Below, piece after piece: positions 31,242 to 40,170 of a stretch of 57,207 nucleotides of DNA. Source of the DNA: Deinococcus yavapaiensis KR-236 (GTDB lineage Bacteria; Deinococcota; Deinococci; Deinococcales; Deinococcaceae); assembly GCF_003217515.1 (NCBI RefSeq), contig NZ_QJSX01000021.1, positions 1-57,207 of the forward strand, given 5' to 3'. The notes under the pieces were generated by a model that saw only the letters and a program-made list of their open reading frames with translations, did not search any database and had not been told where the DNA came from. The number at the start of each line of letters is the position of its first letter. Position 1 is the stretch's first letter. Position numbers and translations under genes: made by a program.

Positions 31242-34200
31242 ATGCCTGATACGACACCTCCACGCTCGCTCGACTCCCCGTCCGCGGCTCGGGACGGCCC
31301 GCGCCTGCTCGCCGTCGCGCTCGTGATCGTGTTGCTCTTGCACGGCACGCTGCTCTTCGGCCAGTCGTTCGTGCGAACGTACGACGCGCTGATTCACATC
31401 TTCTTCGCGTCGCACTACGCCCAGAATTGGTTCGATCCTTGGGAGCCGCGCTGGTACACGGGCTTTTGGCTCGTCTCGTATCCGCCGTTGGCGCACTACC
31501 TCATCGCCCTCGCGAGCAAGCTCGTCGACCTCAAGACGGCCTTCGCGGTCGTGCAACTGTTCGCCTTGCTGGCGCTCACGGTCGGCGTGTACCGTTTCTC
31601 GCGCCTCGTCGTTCCGGCGCGCGCCGCCGGGTACGCGTGCGTCGCCTTGGCGTTGTCGAGTTCCATCGCCGAGACGGTGCACGTGTTCGGGCAGCTTCCG
31701 ACGACCTTGTCGCTCGCGTTTTTGCTCAACGCCATTCCGTTCGGCTGGGCGTGGGTGCGCGACGGCGACAAGCGCTCGCTCGTGCGCGCCGTGCTGTGGA
31801 TGGCGGCGACGACCGCCGGGCATCACGTCACCACCTTGTTCGGCAGCGTCTTCTTCACGGCGCCCACCTTGCTGATCGTGGTCCTGGCCGCCGCGCGGTG
31901 GCGCGACCTTCCGACGGGCCGACGACGCTGGACGACGGCGGCGCGTCAAGTCCTGCCGCGCGCGGCGCGCGCCGCCCTCTTCGCCGTCCTGACGGTGATG
32001 ACGCTCGTCGTGGTGGTCTTGCCGTACTGGCTGTGGAGCCGCGCGGACCCCATCTCGCAAGTCCCGATTCCGCACGCCAGCCGCGAGAACTTCCTCAGCA
32101 ACACCAACGCCGGACTGGTGTTTTGGCTGATTCCCTGGGCGAGCACCTTGCTGTTCTTGCCGTTCGCGTGGTCGAAGGCGCGCTCGTGGCGCTGGCCGCT
32201 CGTGGCGAGCTTGACGATGCTGTTCGTGCTCGGCACGGGCGGCACCACGCCCCTGCCTCGCTTGCTGCTGCGCGGCGCCTTCGACATCCTGACCCTCGAC
32301 CGCTTCACCTTCTGGGCGACGATCCTGATTTTGCCGTTCGTCGGCCTCGCCCTCGAAAGCGTGAGCAACGGGACGTTGCGCGCGTGGTTGGCGGCCGTGC
32401 TGACGCCGCGCGGACGAGACGTCGCGCTCGCCTTGCTGCTCGTCGGCACCGTCGGCCTCGCCACGACCATCGGCAATCTCACGCGCTACCGCAAATTCCA
32501 ACCCGAACCCATCGACATCAACCCCATCGTCTCGTTTCTCGACAAGGACTTGCACTGGAGGTACCGCTACCTCACCCTCGGCTTCGGCGATCAGATGGCG
32601 TGGCTGTCCGCCAACACCCGCGCGTCGACGCCCGACGGTGATTACCACTCGGCTCGGCGCCTGCCCGAGTTGACGGCGACGCCGATCGAACGCTTGGAAG
32701 GCGCGAAGTTCAGCGGCCCCGAAGGACTCGCGAGCTTGCGGCGTTTCCTGACGGTCCCCGAGAAGTACAACCTCAAGTTCGTCTTCAGCAACGACGCGTT
32801 CTACGATCCGCTGCTGTACTTCAGCGGATGGCAAAGACTCGGTACCCTCGAAAACGGCATCGCCTTGTGGGAACGCGAAGACATTCCCCCGCTGCCCGAA
32901 CGCCTGGAACGCCCGGAACTGCCGCCGTATCAAGTGGCGATGTGGGGCATCCTGCCGCTCTCGGCGCCCATCTTGGCGTTCTTGTCGCTCGCCCTCGGAT
33001 CGCGCGCCGTGAAGCGCGACGATCTTCTTGACGAGCCGTCCACGTCCTTGCCTTCGACCGCCGATCGAACGCCGTCCGTCGTCGTCGTCCGCCGAATTCG
33101 CGGCGGACTCCTGCTGATGCTCCTCGTCGCGGGCGGCGCCGTCGCGGTCGTCGCGTGGCGAGCGCAGCAAGCGGCCCGCTCGCCCGCCCGCGTCGTGACA
33201 CGCTACTGGGACGCCTTGGACTTCCGCCGATTTGGGCAGGCGTACGGGCTCGTCGATCCTCGCGACGACCTCACCGAGGAACGCTGGCTGCTCGACTTGT
33301 CCGTGCAGGGCGGACTGCGCACGGGCTACGCGAAGCTCAGCGACATCGACGTCCAATCCGTGAGCTTCGCCGGGAAGCCCGGAGCGGTCGGCGCGCGAGC
33401 GATCGTGCAAGTACGCCTGAACTGGTTCACGGCGCTCGGAAACTTCACGGACGTCGTTCGGCACGACCTGCGCCTCACGCCCGCCGGGTGGCGCATCACG
33501 ACGCGGCCCTTGCTGCAGGCGCGCCCGCCCGCCCGCTTCCTCTCGCAGCCCGACGTGGACTACGCCATCCCGCCTCGACGCTTCCAGCCCGTCGGCGTTC
33601 CCGGCGAGGACGTCTTGGACCGACCGCGTCTCGTGCTCGGCTCCGTGCGGCTCGTGAGCTTCACGCGGCCGTCCCGCGACGACAGCGGACGACAGCGGGA
33701 ACTCGCCATGATCGGCACGCTCACCAACGTGGACGCGCGGCCCGCCGACACGACCGTCACGGGCGTTCTGCGCGACGAGGGTGGGCGGCTCATCGCGCGC
33801 AACAACGTGGAGACGGGCATGATCCACAAACTGCTGCCCGGCGAGACGACCCCGTTCGTGCTGCGCTTCGACGCCGTGGACGAAGTCGTCACCGAGCGCT
33901 CGGTGGCGAGCGCTAGCGTGGACGCCAAGGGCGTCGTGACGGGCCGCGACCTCTGGCGCCGACTCGGCGCTTGGACGCGTCCGAGTTCCACGAAGGCGAG
34001 CGTGACGGTCGTGAACGTCGGAACGGACGAAGCGACCATCGGGCACGTTCTCGTGGGCTTGTACGACGCGCGCGGCTTGGCGTGGGTGGAGGAGGCGTTC
34101 TTGCCAAGGGCCGTGGCGCCCGGCGATCAAGACAAGGTGCGCGTGAACGCCGACCTTCCGCCTGACTACCGCGTCGTGATGAACGTGCGGCGCAGCGTCG

Positions 34201-34307
34201 AAGGACTGCAGGTGGCGGACGAACCGCCCGCGCCCACGACCTTCCCGCTCGGCGACGGTCGCCGTTTCGCCGTGTGGCTGCACGACTTCGGACGGGCGGG
34301 CCGATGA
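31242..34307 (+). CDS. Large GT-C-like membrane protein with extracytoplasmic C-terminal half
   Basis: 1021 residues from ATG 31242; a GTG at 31206 in frame would run through the inverted repeat. The N-terminal half (about 15-440) has roughly ten membrane segments and the first-loop pattern RTYDALIHIFFASHYAQNWFD with an acidic D..H, then WYTGFWLVSYPPLAHYL, as in the PTPS-related/GT-C membrane family that uses polyprenyl-linked sugars. A soluble loop with a substrate-like region follows (440-590), another membrane segment near 575-600, one more near 620-640, then an exported NTF2-like segment (about 655-760) and beta-rich domains to the end. Probably transfers sugar to an exported acceptor. 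It overlaps the lipoprotein gene (ATGA). Function is an inference. Confidence 0.72.
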   Translation: MPDTTPPRSLDSPSAARDGPRLLAVALVIVLLLHGTLLFGQSFVRTYDALIHIFFASHYAQNWFDPWEPRWYTGFWLVSYPPLAHYLIALASKLVDLKTAFAVVQLFALLALTVGVYRFSRLVVPARAAGYACVALALSSSIAETVHVFGQLPTTLSLAFLLNAIPFGWAWVRDGDKRSLVRAVLWMAATTAGHHVTTLFGSVFFTAPTLLIVVLAAARWRDLPTGRRRWTTAARQVLPRAARAALFAVLTVMTLVVVVLPYWLWSRADPISQVPIPHASRENFLSNTNAGLVFWLIPWASTLLFLPFAWSKARSWRWPLVASLTMLFVLGTGGTTPLPRLLLRGAFDILTLDRFTFWATILILPFVGLALESVSNGTLRAWLAAVLTPRGRDVALALLLVGTVGLATTIGNLTRYRKFQPEPIDINPIVSFLDKDLHWRYRYLTLGFGDQMAWLSANTRASTPDGDYHSARRLPELTATPIERLEGAKFSGPEGLASLRRFLTVPEKYNLKFVFSNDAFYDPLLYFSGWQRLGTLENGIALWEREDIPPLPERLERPELPPYQVAMWGILPLSAPILAFLSLALGSRAVKRDDLLDEPSTSLPSTADRTPSVVVVRRIRGGLLLMLLVAGGAVAVVAWRAQQAARSPARVVTRYWDALDFRRFGQAYGLVDPRDDLTEERWLLDLSVQGGLRTGYAKLSDIDVQSVSFAGKPGAVGARAIVQVRLNWFTALGNFTDVVRHDLRLTPAGWRITTRPLLQARPPARFLSQPDVDYAIPPRRFQPVGVPGEDVLDRPRLVLGSVRLVSFTRPSRDDSGRQRELAMIGTLTNVDARPADTTVTGVLRDEGGRLIARNNVETGMIHKLLPGETTPFVLRFDAVDEVVTERSVASASVDAKGVVTGRDLWRRLGAWTRPSSTKASVTVVNVGTDEATIGHVLVGLYDARGLAWVEEAFLPRAVAPGDQDKVRVNADLPPDYRVVMNVRRSVEGLQVADEPPAPTTFPLGDGRRFAVWLHDFGRAGR

Positions 34308-35527
34308 AGCGACGAACGCGAACAGCCGGGATCGTCCTCGCCGCGCTCGCGTCGATCTTTGGCGCGTGTCAAAGCCGACGTGAAGTCGGCGCTCCGCCGC
34401 CCGTCGGCGCCTTGGAGGTGCGAGCGCACGTTCGCTCGGGAGCGGCGCGCGTCGTCGTGACGGGCGCCTCGCCGACGGACTTGCCGAACGGCACAGTCGT
34501 CGCGTTGGAGCTCGCCACGCCCGCCGGACCTCTCGTCGTCCGTCAAACCGCGCGAGCGGGGCGCGCCGCCTTCACCGTTCCGTATCGCCGCGCGGGTCGC
34601 CTCGTGTACCGCGTGACCGCCGGGAACACGTCGCGTCGCGGCTCGCTCGACGTCGAGGCGGGACGCGCCGTTCGCATCGACGCGCAAACGCAGCCGCGCG
34701 CGTCGCGCGTCACGGGAGAACGCCCGCCGCTGCTCGTCGCGCAAGCTCTCGACGCTTTCGGCAACGTTCCCGACCGTCCGTCGAACGTCCGCGTGTTCGC
34801 TCCCGACGGAACCCGAAGCGTTCGCGAGTTGCGCCCGACGCACCTCTTGAGCTGGACACTCCTGGAGGCGGGCGAGGACGTCGGAACGCTCGACGTGAGC
34901 GTGACGACCGACGAGGCGCGCCGCGAACTCGTCGTGGCCGACCTCACGCCCGGCCGAACGGCCGAAGTGGCGCTCGACACGCGACGACGAGCCGCGTACG
35001 CCGACGGACGCGACCGCTGGCGGCTCGACGCGCGCGACGTCCGTGACGCCCTCGGAAACGACGTCGTCGACGGCACGGCATTGACGTTTTATGCGAGCGG
35101 ACCCGACGGCGTCACCTTCAGCGCCACGCTGCCCGCCGTGTCGGGCGAGCGGCCCCTCGACCTCACGCCGCCCGAGCCGGGTCGCTACACCTTCACGGTG
35201 CGGGCCGAGGACGCGTCGTCCTCCACCCTCGACCTTACCGCCCGCCCCGGCCTGGTTCGCGGGTCCTTGAGGGCGCGCCGCGAAGGACGCGTGATCGTCC
35301 TCGGTCCTCTCGTGACGACGCGAGGAGCGCGTCCGGACACGGGAACGCCGGTCAGCGTGAGCGTCCTCGCGACGAACGAGCGCGTCCTGCGCGAAGACGT
35401 GACGGCCGTCGGGAACGGCGTGGCACGCTACGAGCTGCCCGTGCTGCCGAGCGCCGCGCGCGTCGTGAGGCTCGAAGTGCTCGGGGAGCGCTTCGACGTG
35501 AGCCTGACAGGGGAGGACGGCCCGTGA
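34304..35527 (+). CDS. Putative lipoprotein with Ig-like/adhesin-type repeats
   Basis: 407 residues from the ATG overlapping the preceding stop. The leader MKRRTRTAGIVLAALASIFGAC ends in a cysteine with a non-ideal lipobox (FGAC; usually Leu at -3). The mature protein is almost entirely beta-strand in character, with repeating segments such as VVALELATPAGPLVVRQTARAG, LVAQALDAFGNVPDRPSNVRVFAPDG and YTFTVRAEDASSSTLDL, similar in style to invasin/Big-1 type domains. No catalytic motif seen. Position in the operon between a GT-C-like enzyme and an exported NTF2-like protein suggests an envelope complex. Confidence 0.65.
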   Translation: MKRRTRTAGIVLAALASIFGACQSRREVGAPPPVGALEVRAHVRSGAARVVVTGASPTDLPNGTVVALELATPAGPLVVRQTARAGRAAFTVPYRRAGRLVYRVTAGNTSRRGSLDVEAGRAVRIDAQTQPRASRVTGERPPLLVAQALDAFGNVPDRPSNVRVFAPDGTRSVRELRPTHLLSWTLLEAGEDVGTLDVSVTTDEARRELVVADLTPGRTAEVALDTRRRAAYADGRDRWRLDARDVRDALGNDVVDGTALTFYASGPDGVTFSATLPAVSGERPLDLTPPEPGRYTFTVRAEDASSSTLDLTARPGLVRGSLRARREGRVIVLGPLVTTRGARPDTGTPVSVSVLATNERVLREDVTAVGNGVARYELPVLPSAARVVRLEVLGERFDVSLTGEDGP

Positions 35528-36153
35528 AACGCGCCGCCGTGCTGCTCGGCGCCCTGCTGCTCGGCGGCGCCGTGTTCGTGCTCGGCGGTCCGAGGGCCGC
35601 GCTTCAGCGACAACTCGGCGCGACGACCCTGCGGTCGGAAGCGGACGACGTGACCGAGCAGCGACGGCTCGACCTCTCCGACATGCGCTGGACGTCCGAC
35701 GAGACGCGCTTCACGTTTCCGTCCGACGCGCGGCGCGAAGAAGTGACGGCCGCTTACCGACAAGCCCTCGTCGAATTGTCGTACGCGCTCTACACGGCCG
35801 ATGCGACCGGCTTGGGATCGTACTTTCGCGAAGGTGCCCTGACCGACGCGCGCCGCGCCGTCTCCAGCGGCGAGCGGCAGCAATTCGTCACGTGGAACCA
35901 CGCGTTGACGTTGCGCTTCTACGCGCCGAAGGGAAACATCGCGAGCTTCACCGACCGCGCCTGCTACGCCCAGTGGTCGGGCGCGACGCCGAGGCCGCTC
36001 TCGGGGCGCCGCGAGTCCGACGTCGTCATGCGTCTCGGGGACGACGGCGTGTGGCGCGTGGATCAATGGCAAGTGCGCCGCGACACGCCGCTCGACTTGC
36101 CGAGCGGGCAGGTGACGCCCGACACCGTTCGCGGCGCGCCCTGCCCACCGTGA
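35524..36153 (+). CDS. Exported NTF2-like protein, unknown function
   Basis: 209 residues from a GTG overlapping the previous stop (GTGA). One N-terminal membrane anchor or signal segment (about residues 4-22). The soluble part (75-195) has the length and alternation of an NTF2-like domain (EVTAAYRQALVELSYALYTADATGLGSYF, TLRFYAPKGNIASF, WRVDQWQV) and resembles in layout the NTF2-like segment of the GT-C-like protein two genes upstream. Two cysteines, one near the C-terminus. Its stop is 4 bp from the stop of the convergent manC gene. Confidence 0.65.
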   Translation: MKRAAVLLGALLLGGAVFVLGGPRAALQRQLGATTLRSEADDVTEQRRLDLSDMRWTSDETRFTFPSDARREEVTAAYRQALVELSYALYTADATGLGSYFREGALTDARRAVSSGERQQFVTWNHALTLRFYAPKGNIASFTDRACYAQWSGATPRPLSGRRESDVVMRLGDDGVWRVDQWQVRRDTPLDLPSGQVTPDTVRGAPCPP

Positions 36154-36157
36154 CGCT

Positions 36158-37216
36158 TCAAATGAATTCGGTCAAGTCCGGGGATTCGCGCAGCTTCGCC
36201 AAGACGCTTTTGAGTTCCTGCACGCGGTCCTTGCGCGAAATCAAGGTGATGTGGCCCGTGCGGACGATCACGAGGTCTTCCAAGCCGAGCGTCACGATGA
36301 GGTCGCGCGCGTCCGTGCTGTAGATGATCGCGCCGTGCGTGTCGATGCCGACGTGCCGACCCATCACGGCGTTGCCGTCCTGCTGGGCGCCCAGCACGCG
36401 CTCCAACGCGTTCCAGTCGCCGAGGTCGTCCCACGTGAACGCCGCTCGGATCACGAGGGCTTCACGCGTCTTTTCCATCAAGGCGTAGTCGAAGCTGAGC
36501 TTCGGAAGCTGGGCGTACGCCTGCGGGCCACGTTCGAACAGCGGGTTCACGATGTCGGGAGCGTGCGCGCGAAGCTCGCGCAGGGCCACGCCCGCGCGCA
36601 TCACGAAGACGCCGCTGTTCCACAAGTACCGTCCGCTGTCGACGAATTCCTGGGCGGTCTCCGCGTTCGGCTTTTCGGTGAACCGCGCGACGCGCGCGCC
36701 GTCCCATTGTTCCCATCCCGCGAGGCTCTCGCCCGCCTCGATGTAGCCGTAACCCGTTGCCGGGTACTGAGGCGGAATGCCGAGGGTCACGATGCCGTCT
36801 CGCTCGCCTGCGAGCTGGACCGCCGCGCGAATGCTGCGTTCGAAGCCCGACGGATCGCCGATCCAGTGATCGGCCGGGAAGAAGCCCAAGATGACGTCCT
36901 CGCCGCCTTGCCGCACGGCTTCGGTGACCGCGTACGCGATGGCGGGTCCCGTGTCCCGCCCCTCGGGCTCGATGATCAAGTGATGGGCGGGCAAGTTCGG
37001 CAAGTGTTGGAGCACGTCCTCCAGCCAAGCGCGCGCCGTCACCACCCACAGGCCGTCCCAACCGTCCGCGATGCTCGTGAGGCGCGCGGCCGTCGCTTGC
37101 AGCAAGCTCTGACCGTCGAGGAGTTGCAGGAACTGCTTGGGTGAACTGCTCCGACTCGCGGGCCAAAGGCGTTCGCCTTTGCCGCCCGCGAGGATGATCG
37201 GGAAAAACTGAGCCAC
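36158..37216 (-). CDS. manC: Mannose-1-phosphate guanylyltransferase
   Basis: 352 residues from a GTG with GGAGG at 4 bases. Makes GDP-mannose from mannose-1-phosphate and GTP for polysaccharide or glycolipid synthesis. The nucleotidyltransferase signature is ILAGGKGERLWPASRSSSPKQF at the N-terminus, followed by FFPADHWI, GYGYIEAGE, VARFTEKPN and WNSGVFVMRA, with a short C-terminal beta-helix. It lacks the phosphomannose isomerase domain of bifunctional enzymes. It is monocistronic and convergent to the exported-protein operon. It supplies a likely donor for the glycosyltransferases nearby. Confidence 0.95.
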   Translation of the reverse strand: MAQFFPIILAGGKGERLWPASRSSSPKQFLQLLDGQSLLQATAARLTSIADGWDGLWVVTARAWLEDVLQHLPNLPAHHLIIEPEGRDTGPAIAYAVTEAVRQGGEDVILGFFPADHWIGDPSGFERSIRAAVQLAGERDGIVTLGIPPQYPATGYGYIEAGESLAGWEQWDGARVARFTEKPNAETAQEFVDSGRYLWNSGVFVMRAGVALRELRAHAPDIVNPLFERGPQAYAQLPKLSFDYALMEKTREALVIRAAFTWDDLGDWNALERVLGAQQDGNAVMGRHVGIDTHGAIIYSTDARDLIVTLGLEDLVIVRTGHITLISRKDRVQELKSVLAKLRESPDLTEFI

Positions 37217-37449
37217 ACGCCCTCCTCGACTCGATGAAGTCTGGCCGAAGTTTAACCTCGAATCGTCGGCGATTCGGACGCGATGAATTCATGCGCTTTG
37301 AAGCTCATCTTTCCCATTGATTCATACAGCGTAAGTTTTTTGCCAACACGTTTCATTGTGAAGAAGGACTCGCCAGAATCTCGGACCTGCTACCCCAAGG
37401 TTCGTCTTTGACGACGAACCTAGAACACGAGCAAGGAGACGCCGCCGAC
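37217..37449. other. Divergent control region between manC and the hybrid kinase
   Basis: Contains both promoters. For manC, TAAACT on the minus strand (about 37251-37256) is a possible -10. For the kinase the AT-rich part at 37300-37360 (TTGAAG ... TTCATA) is a weak candidate. AAGGAG at 37433-37438 serves the kinase ATG. Confidence 0.4.
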
Positions 37450-40170
37450 ATGTCGCAATTCCCACCATCCCCTTCGAGCTTCTCGGACGCCGAGCGGCAC
37501 GTGGCGGAGCGGCCTACGCACACGACGTCGTTGCGCTCGCACCTGCTGCGCCCCTTGTGGTTTCCGCTGCTGCTGCTCTTGATGATCATGGCCACGGTCA
37601 CCTGGTCGGTTCTGAGAAACGCCCAGTTCGCAAGGCGCGTGCACACCTCGCAAGCGAGCCTGACCCTCGCCGAGAACATACTGAACGACGTGATCGACCT
37701 CGAGACGGGGGAACGCGGCTACGTCATCACGCGTGACCCGCGATTTCTCGAACCGTACAACGCCGCGAAGCAGCGGCTTCCCGAGCATTTCAAGGCGTTG
37801 CGCGACACCATCGGCGAAGTGGACTCAGGGCTCGCGCAGCGCCGCACGCAGCAAATCCAGACCCTCGAACGCCTCGTGCGCGAATGGGAGCAGCGAGGCG
37901 GCGGCTTGATCCTGCGCATCGTGGATGTCGATCCGGCGCGCGCGGTGCAGCTCGTGAAGGAGCAGCGCGGCAAGCGCATCGTCGACGAGATTCGCCGAAC
38001 GATCAGCGCGTACCGACAAGACGAACTCGTCCGACAGGAAGCCGACACGCGAGCGAGCAACGGCGCCTTGCGAAGCGCGCTCGTGGTGACGGTGCTCGGC
38101 GTGCTCGTCGCGGCCCTGTTGCTGCTGATCTTCTTTTTGAGAACGGCGGCGGGCGTCTCGGAAGCCTTGGGGCGCTTGTCTCAGGCCACGTCCCGCATCG
38201 CGGGCGGCGACTTGGACGCCGCCGTCGAATCGCACGACATCACGGAATTGGCGGTCCTCGCCGGGAACTTCAACGTGATGTCGCACGAGCTTCAACGCAA
38301 GAACCGCGAGCGTGACGCCTCGCTCGCCCGCATCGCCGCGAGCGAAGCTCGCACGCACGCCCTCATCAACGCGGTGCCCGACATTCTGATGAGCGTCGAC
38401 GAGACGGGCACGATCCGCACCTTCAAACCGCCCGCCGACGTCGACAACCCCGAGTGGGTGAACGCCATGGTCGGCCATCGTCTGCGCGACGTCCTGCCGC
38501 CGCACGTCGCCGACGCGTTGAGGCGCGGCGTGCAGGAAAGTTTGCGCGGCCGAAAGGTGGCCCGTTCCGAGTTCACGATGGACATGGCCGCCGTGACGCC
38601 CGACGCGCCCGCCATTCAAGACTTCGAGGCTCGCTTCGTTCCCGTGTCGTCGCGAGAATCCCTCGTCATCGCCCGTGACATCACGGAACGCAAGAAGGTC
38701 GAGCGCCTCAAGAACGAGTTCGTCTCCACCGTGAGCCACGAACTGCGCACGCCCCTCACGTCGATTCGCGGCTCGCTCAGCCTTCTGGCAAGCGGCGTGC
38801 AGGGCGAACTGCCCGCCCGCAGCAAGAAGCTCGTGGAAATCGCCTTGAACAACAGCGAGCGGCTCGTGCGGCTCATCAACGACATCCTCGACATCGAAAA
38901 GATCGAGTCCGGAAAAGTCGAGTTCAAGGACGCTCCCGTGGAAATCTCCGCGCTTTTGCAGCGCGCCGCCGACGACAACCGCGCGTTCTCGCAGCAATTC
39001 GGCGTCGAATTGGGCGTCGAACCCGGACCGGACGTGCGCGTGATCGGCGACGAGGACCGCTTGCTGCAAGTCCTCACGAACTTGATCTCCAACGCCTCGA
39101 AGTTCTCGCCGCGAGGCAGCGAGGTGACGATTTCTCGTGTCGTGCAAGACGGACGCGTGCGAATCTCGGTGCGAGACCGCGGCCCGGGCATTCCCGCGGA
39201 GTTCCGCCCGCACATCTTCGGGCGGTTCGCGCAAGCTGATTCCTCGGCGACGCGCCAGCAAGGCGGTACGGGACTGGGACTGAGCATCAGCAAGGCCATC
39301 GTGGAACGTCACGGCGGGCGTCTGTTCTTCGAGGACCATCCGGAAGGCGGTACCGTGTTCGCGTTCGAACTTCCCGTCGCGCCGTCCGCTCCTACGGAGA
39401 TCCCGATTCCGTCCACGGCGCGGCGGCTCTTGGTGTGCGAAGACGACCATGACGTCGCGTACCTCCTGCAGCTCATCTTGCGTCAAGGCGGCTTCGAATC
39501 GGACATCGCCTACAGCGCCGAGGAAGCCGAAGCGCGGCTCGTCGAGCGTCCGTACGACGCCTTGGTCCTCGACTTGCTGCTTCCCAACCGAGACGGCTTG
39601 TCGTTCATCCGACAGTTGCGGCACCAACCTCAAACCTCGGAGATGCCCATCATCGTGGTGTCGGCCATCGCCGACGAACGTCGCGGCCTGCTCAACGGAG
39701 ACGCGATCGCGGTCGTGGACTGGATCAACAAGCCCGTCGATCACAACCGCTTGCTGTCCGCCGTGAAATTGGCCGGAAAACGCACGGGCGGGCGCGCTCC
39801 GCAAGTCCTGCACGTCGAGGACGACACGGACGTGCGGCTCGTCGTGCAGGAACTGCTTCAGGAGGTGGCCGAAGTCAAGGGAGCGGGCAGCATCGCCGAA
39901 GCGTCCGCGATGCTGCGCTCGCAGTCCTTCGACCTCGTCCTTCTCGACGTGACCTTGCCCGACGGCAACGGCTTGGAGCTGCTCGCCCAAGTGCGCGAGA
40001 CGCACCCGCCCGTGCCCGTCCTCGTCTTCTCGGCGAGCGACCTCGATCGCTCCAGCTTGGAGCACGTCGCGGCGACGCTCGTGAAGTCACGAACGTCCAA
40101 CGATCAACTTCTCGGAACCATCAAAGCTTTGCTCGATCCCGCCGCTCTGCCCGGAGGCTCTCATGATTGA
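37450..40170 (+). CDS. CHASE3 hybrid histidine kinase with two receiver domains
   Basis: 906 residues from ATG 37450, served by AAGGAG; a TTG at 37408 is in frame but lacks a site. Order: membrane segment (about 33-55), extracytoplasmic CHASE3 four-helix sensor (62-205, with ETGERGYVITRDP), membrane segment (208-230), HAMP (231-285), PAS-like (298-412), HisKA with His430 in VSHELRTPLTSIRGS, HATPase with N-box LLQVLTNLISNASKFSP, G1 RDRGPGIP and G2 GGTGLGLSIS, receiver 1 (Asp708, Lys761) and receiver 2 (Asp833, Lys879). Both receivers keep their key residues. It overlaps the receiver-HPt gene and together they can form a multistep phosphorelay. Signal unknown. Confidence 0.95.
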   Translation: MSQFPPSPSSFSDAERHVAERPTHTTSLRSHLLRPLWFPLLLLLMIMATVTWSVLRNAQFARRVHTSQASLTLAENILNDVIDLETGERGYVITRDPRFLEPYNAAKQRLPEHFKALRDTIGEVDSGLAQRRTQQIQTLERLVREWEQRGGGLILRIVDVDPARAVQLVKEQRGKRIVDEIRRTISAYRQDELVRQEADTRASNGALRSALVVTVLGVLVAALLLLIFFLRTAAGVSEALGRLSQATSRIAGGDLDAAVESHDITELAVLAGNFNVMSHELQRKNRERDASLARIAASEARTHALINAVPDILMSVDETGTIRTFKPPADVDNPEWVNAMVGHRLRDVLPPHVADALRRGVQESLRGRKVARSEFTMDMAAVTPDAPAIQDFEARFVPVSSRESLVIARDITERKKVERLKNEFVSTVSHELRTPLTSIRGSLSLLASGVQGELPARSKKLVEIALNNSERLVRLINDILDIEKIESGKVEFKDAPVEISALLQRAADDNRAFSQQFGVELGVEPGPDVRVIGDEDRLLQVLTNLISNASKFSPRGSEVTISRVVQDGRVRISVRDRGPGIPAEFRPHIFGRFAQADSSATRQQGGTGLGLSISKAIVERHGGRLFFEDHPEGGTVFAFELPVAPSAPTEIPIPSTARRLLVCEDDHDVAYLLQLILRQGGFESDIAYSAEEAEARLVERPYDALVLDLLLPNRDGLSFIRQLRHQPQTSEMPIIVVSAIADERRGLLNGDAIAVVDWINKPVDHNRLLSAVKLAGKRTGGRAPQVLHVEDDTDVRLVVQELLQEVAEVKGAGSIAEASAMLRSQSFDLVLLDVTLPDGNGLELLAQVRETHPPVPVLVFSASDLDRSSLEHVAATLVKSRTSNDQLLGTIKALLDPAALPGGSHD

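Noticed and set aside
31227..34283. A 1018-residue open frame on the minus strand
   Set aside because: It is the antisense shadow of the GT-C-like gene: low-complexity, Arg/Gln/Glu-rich, no domains, typical of GC-rich codon bias. The plus strand has membrane segments and overlapping operon starts.
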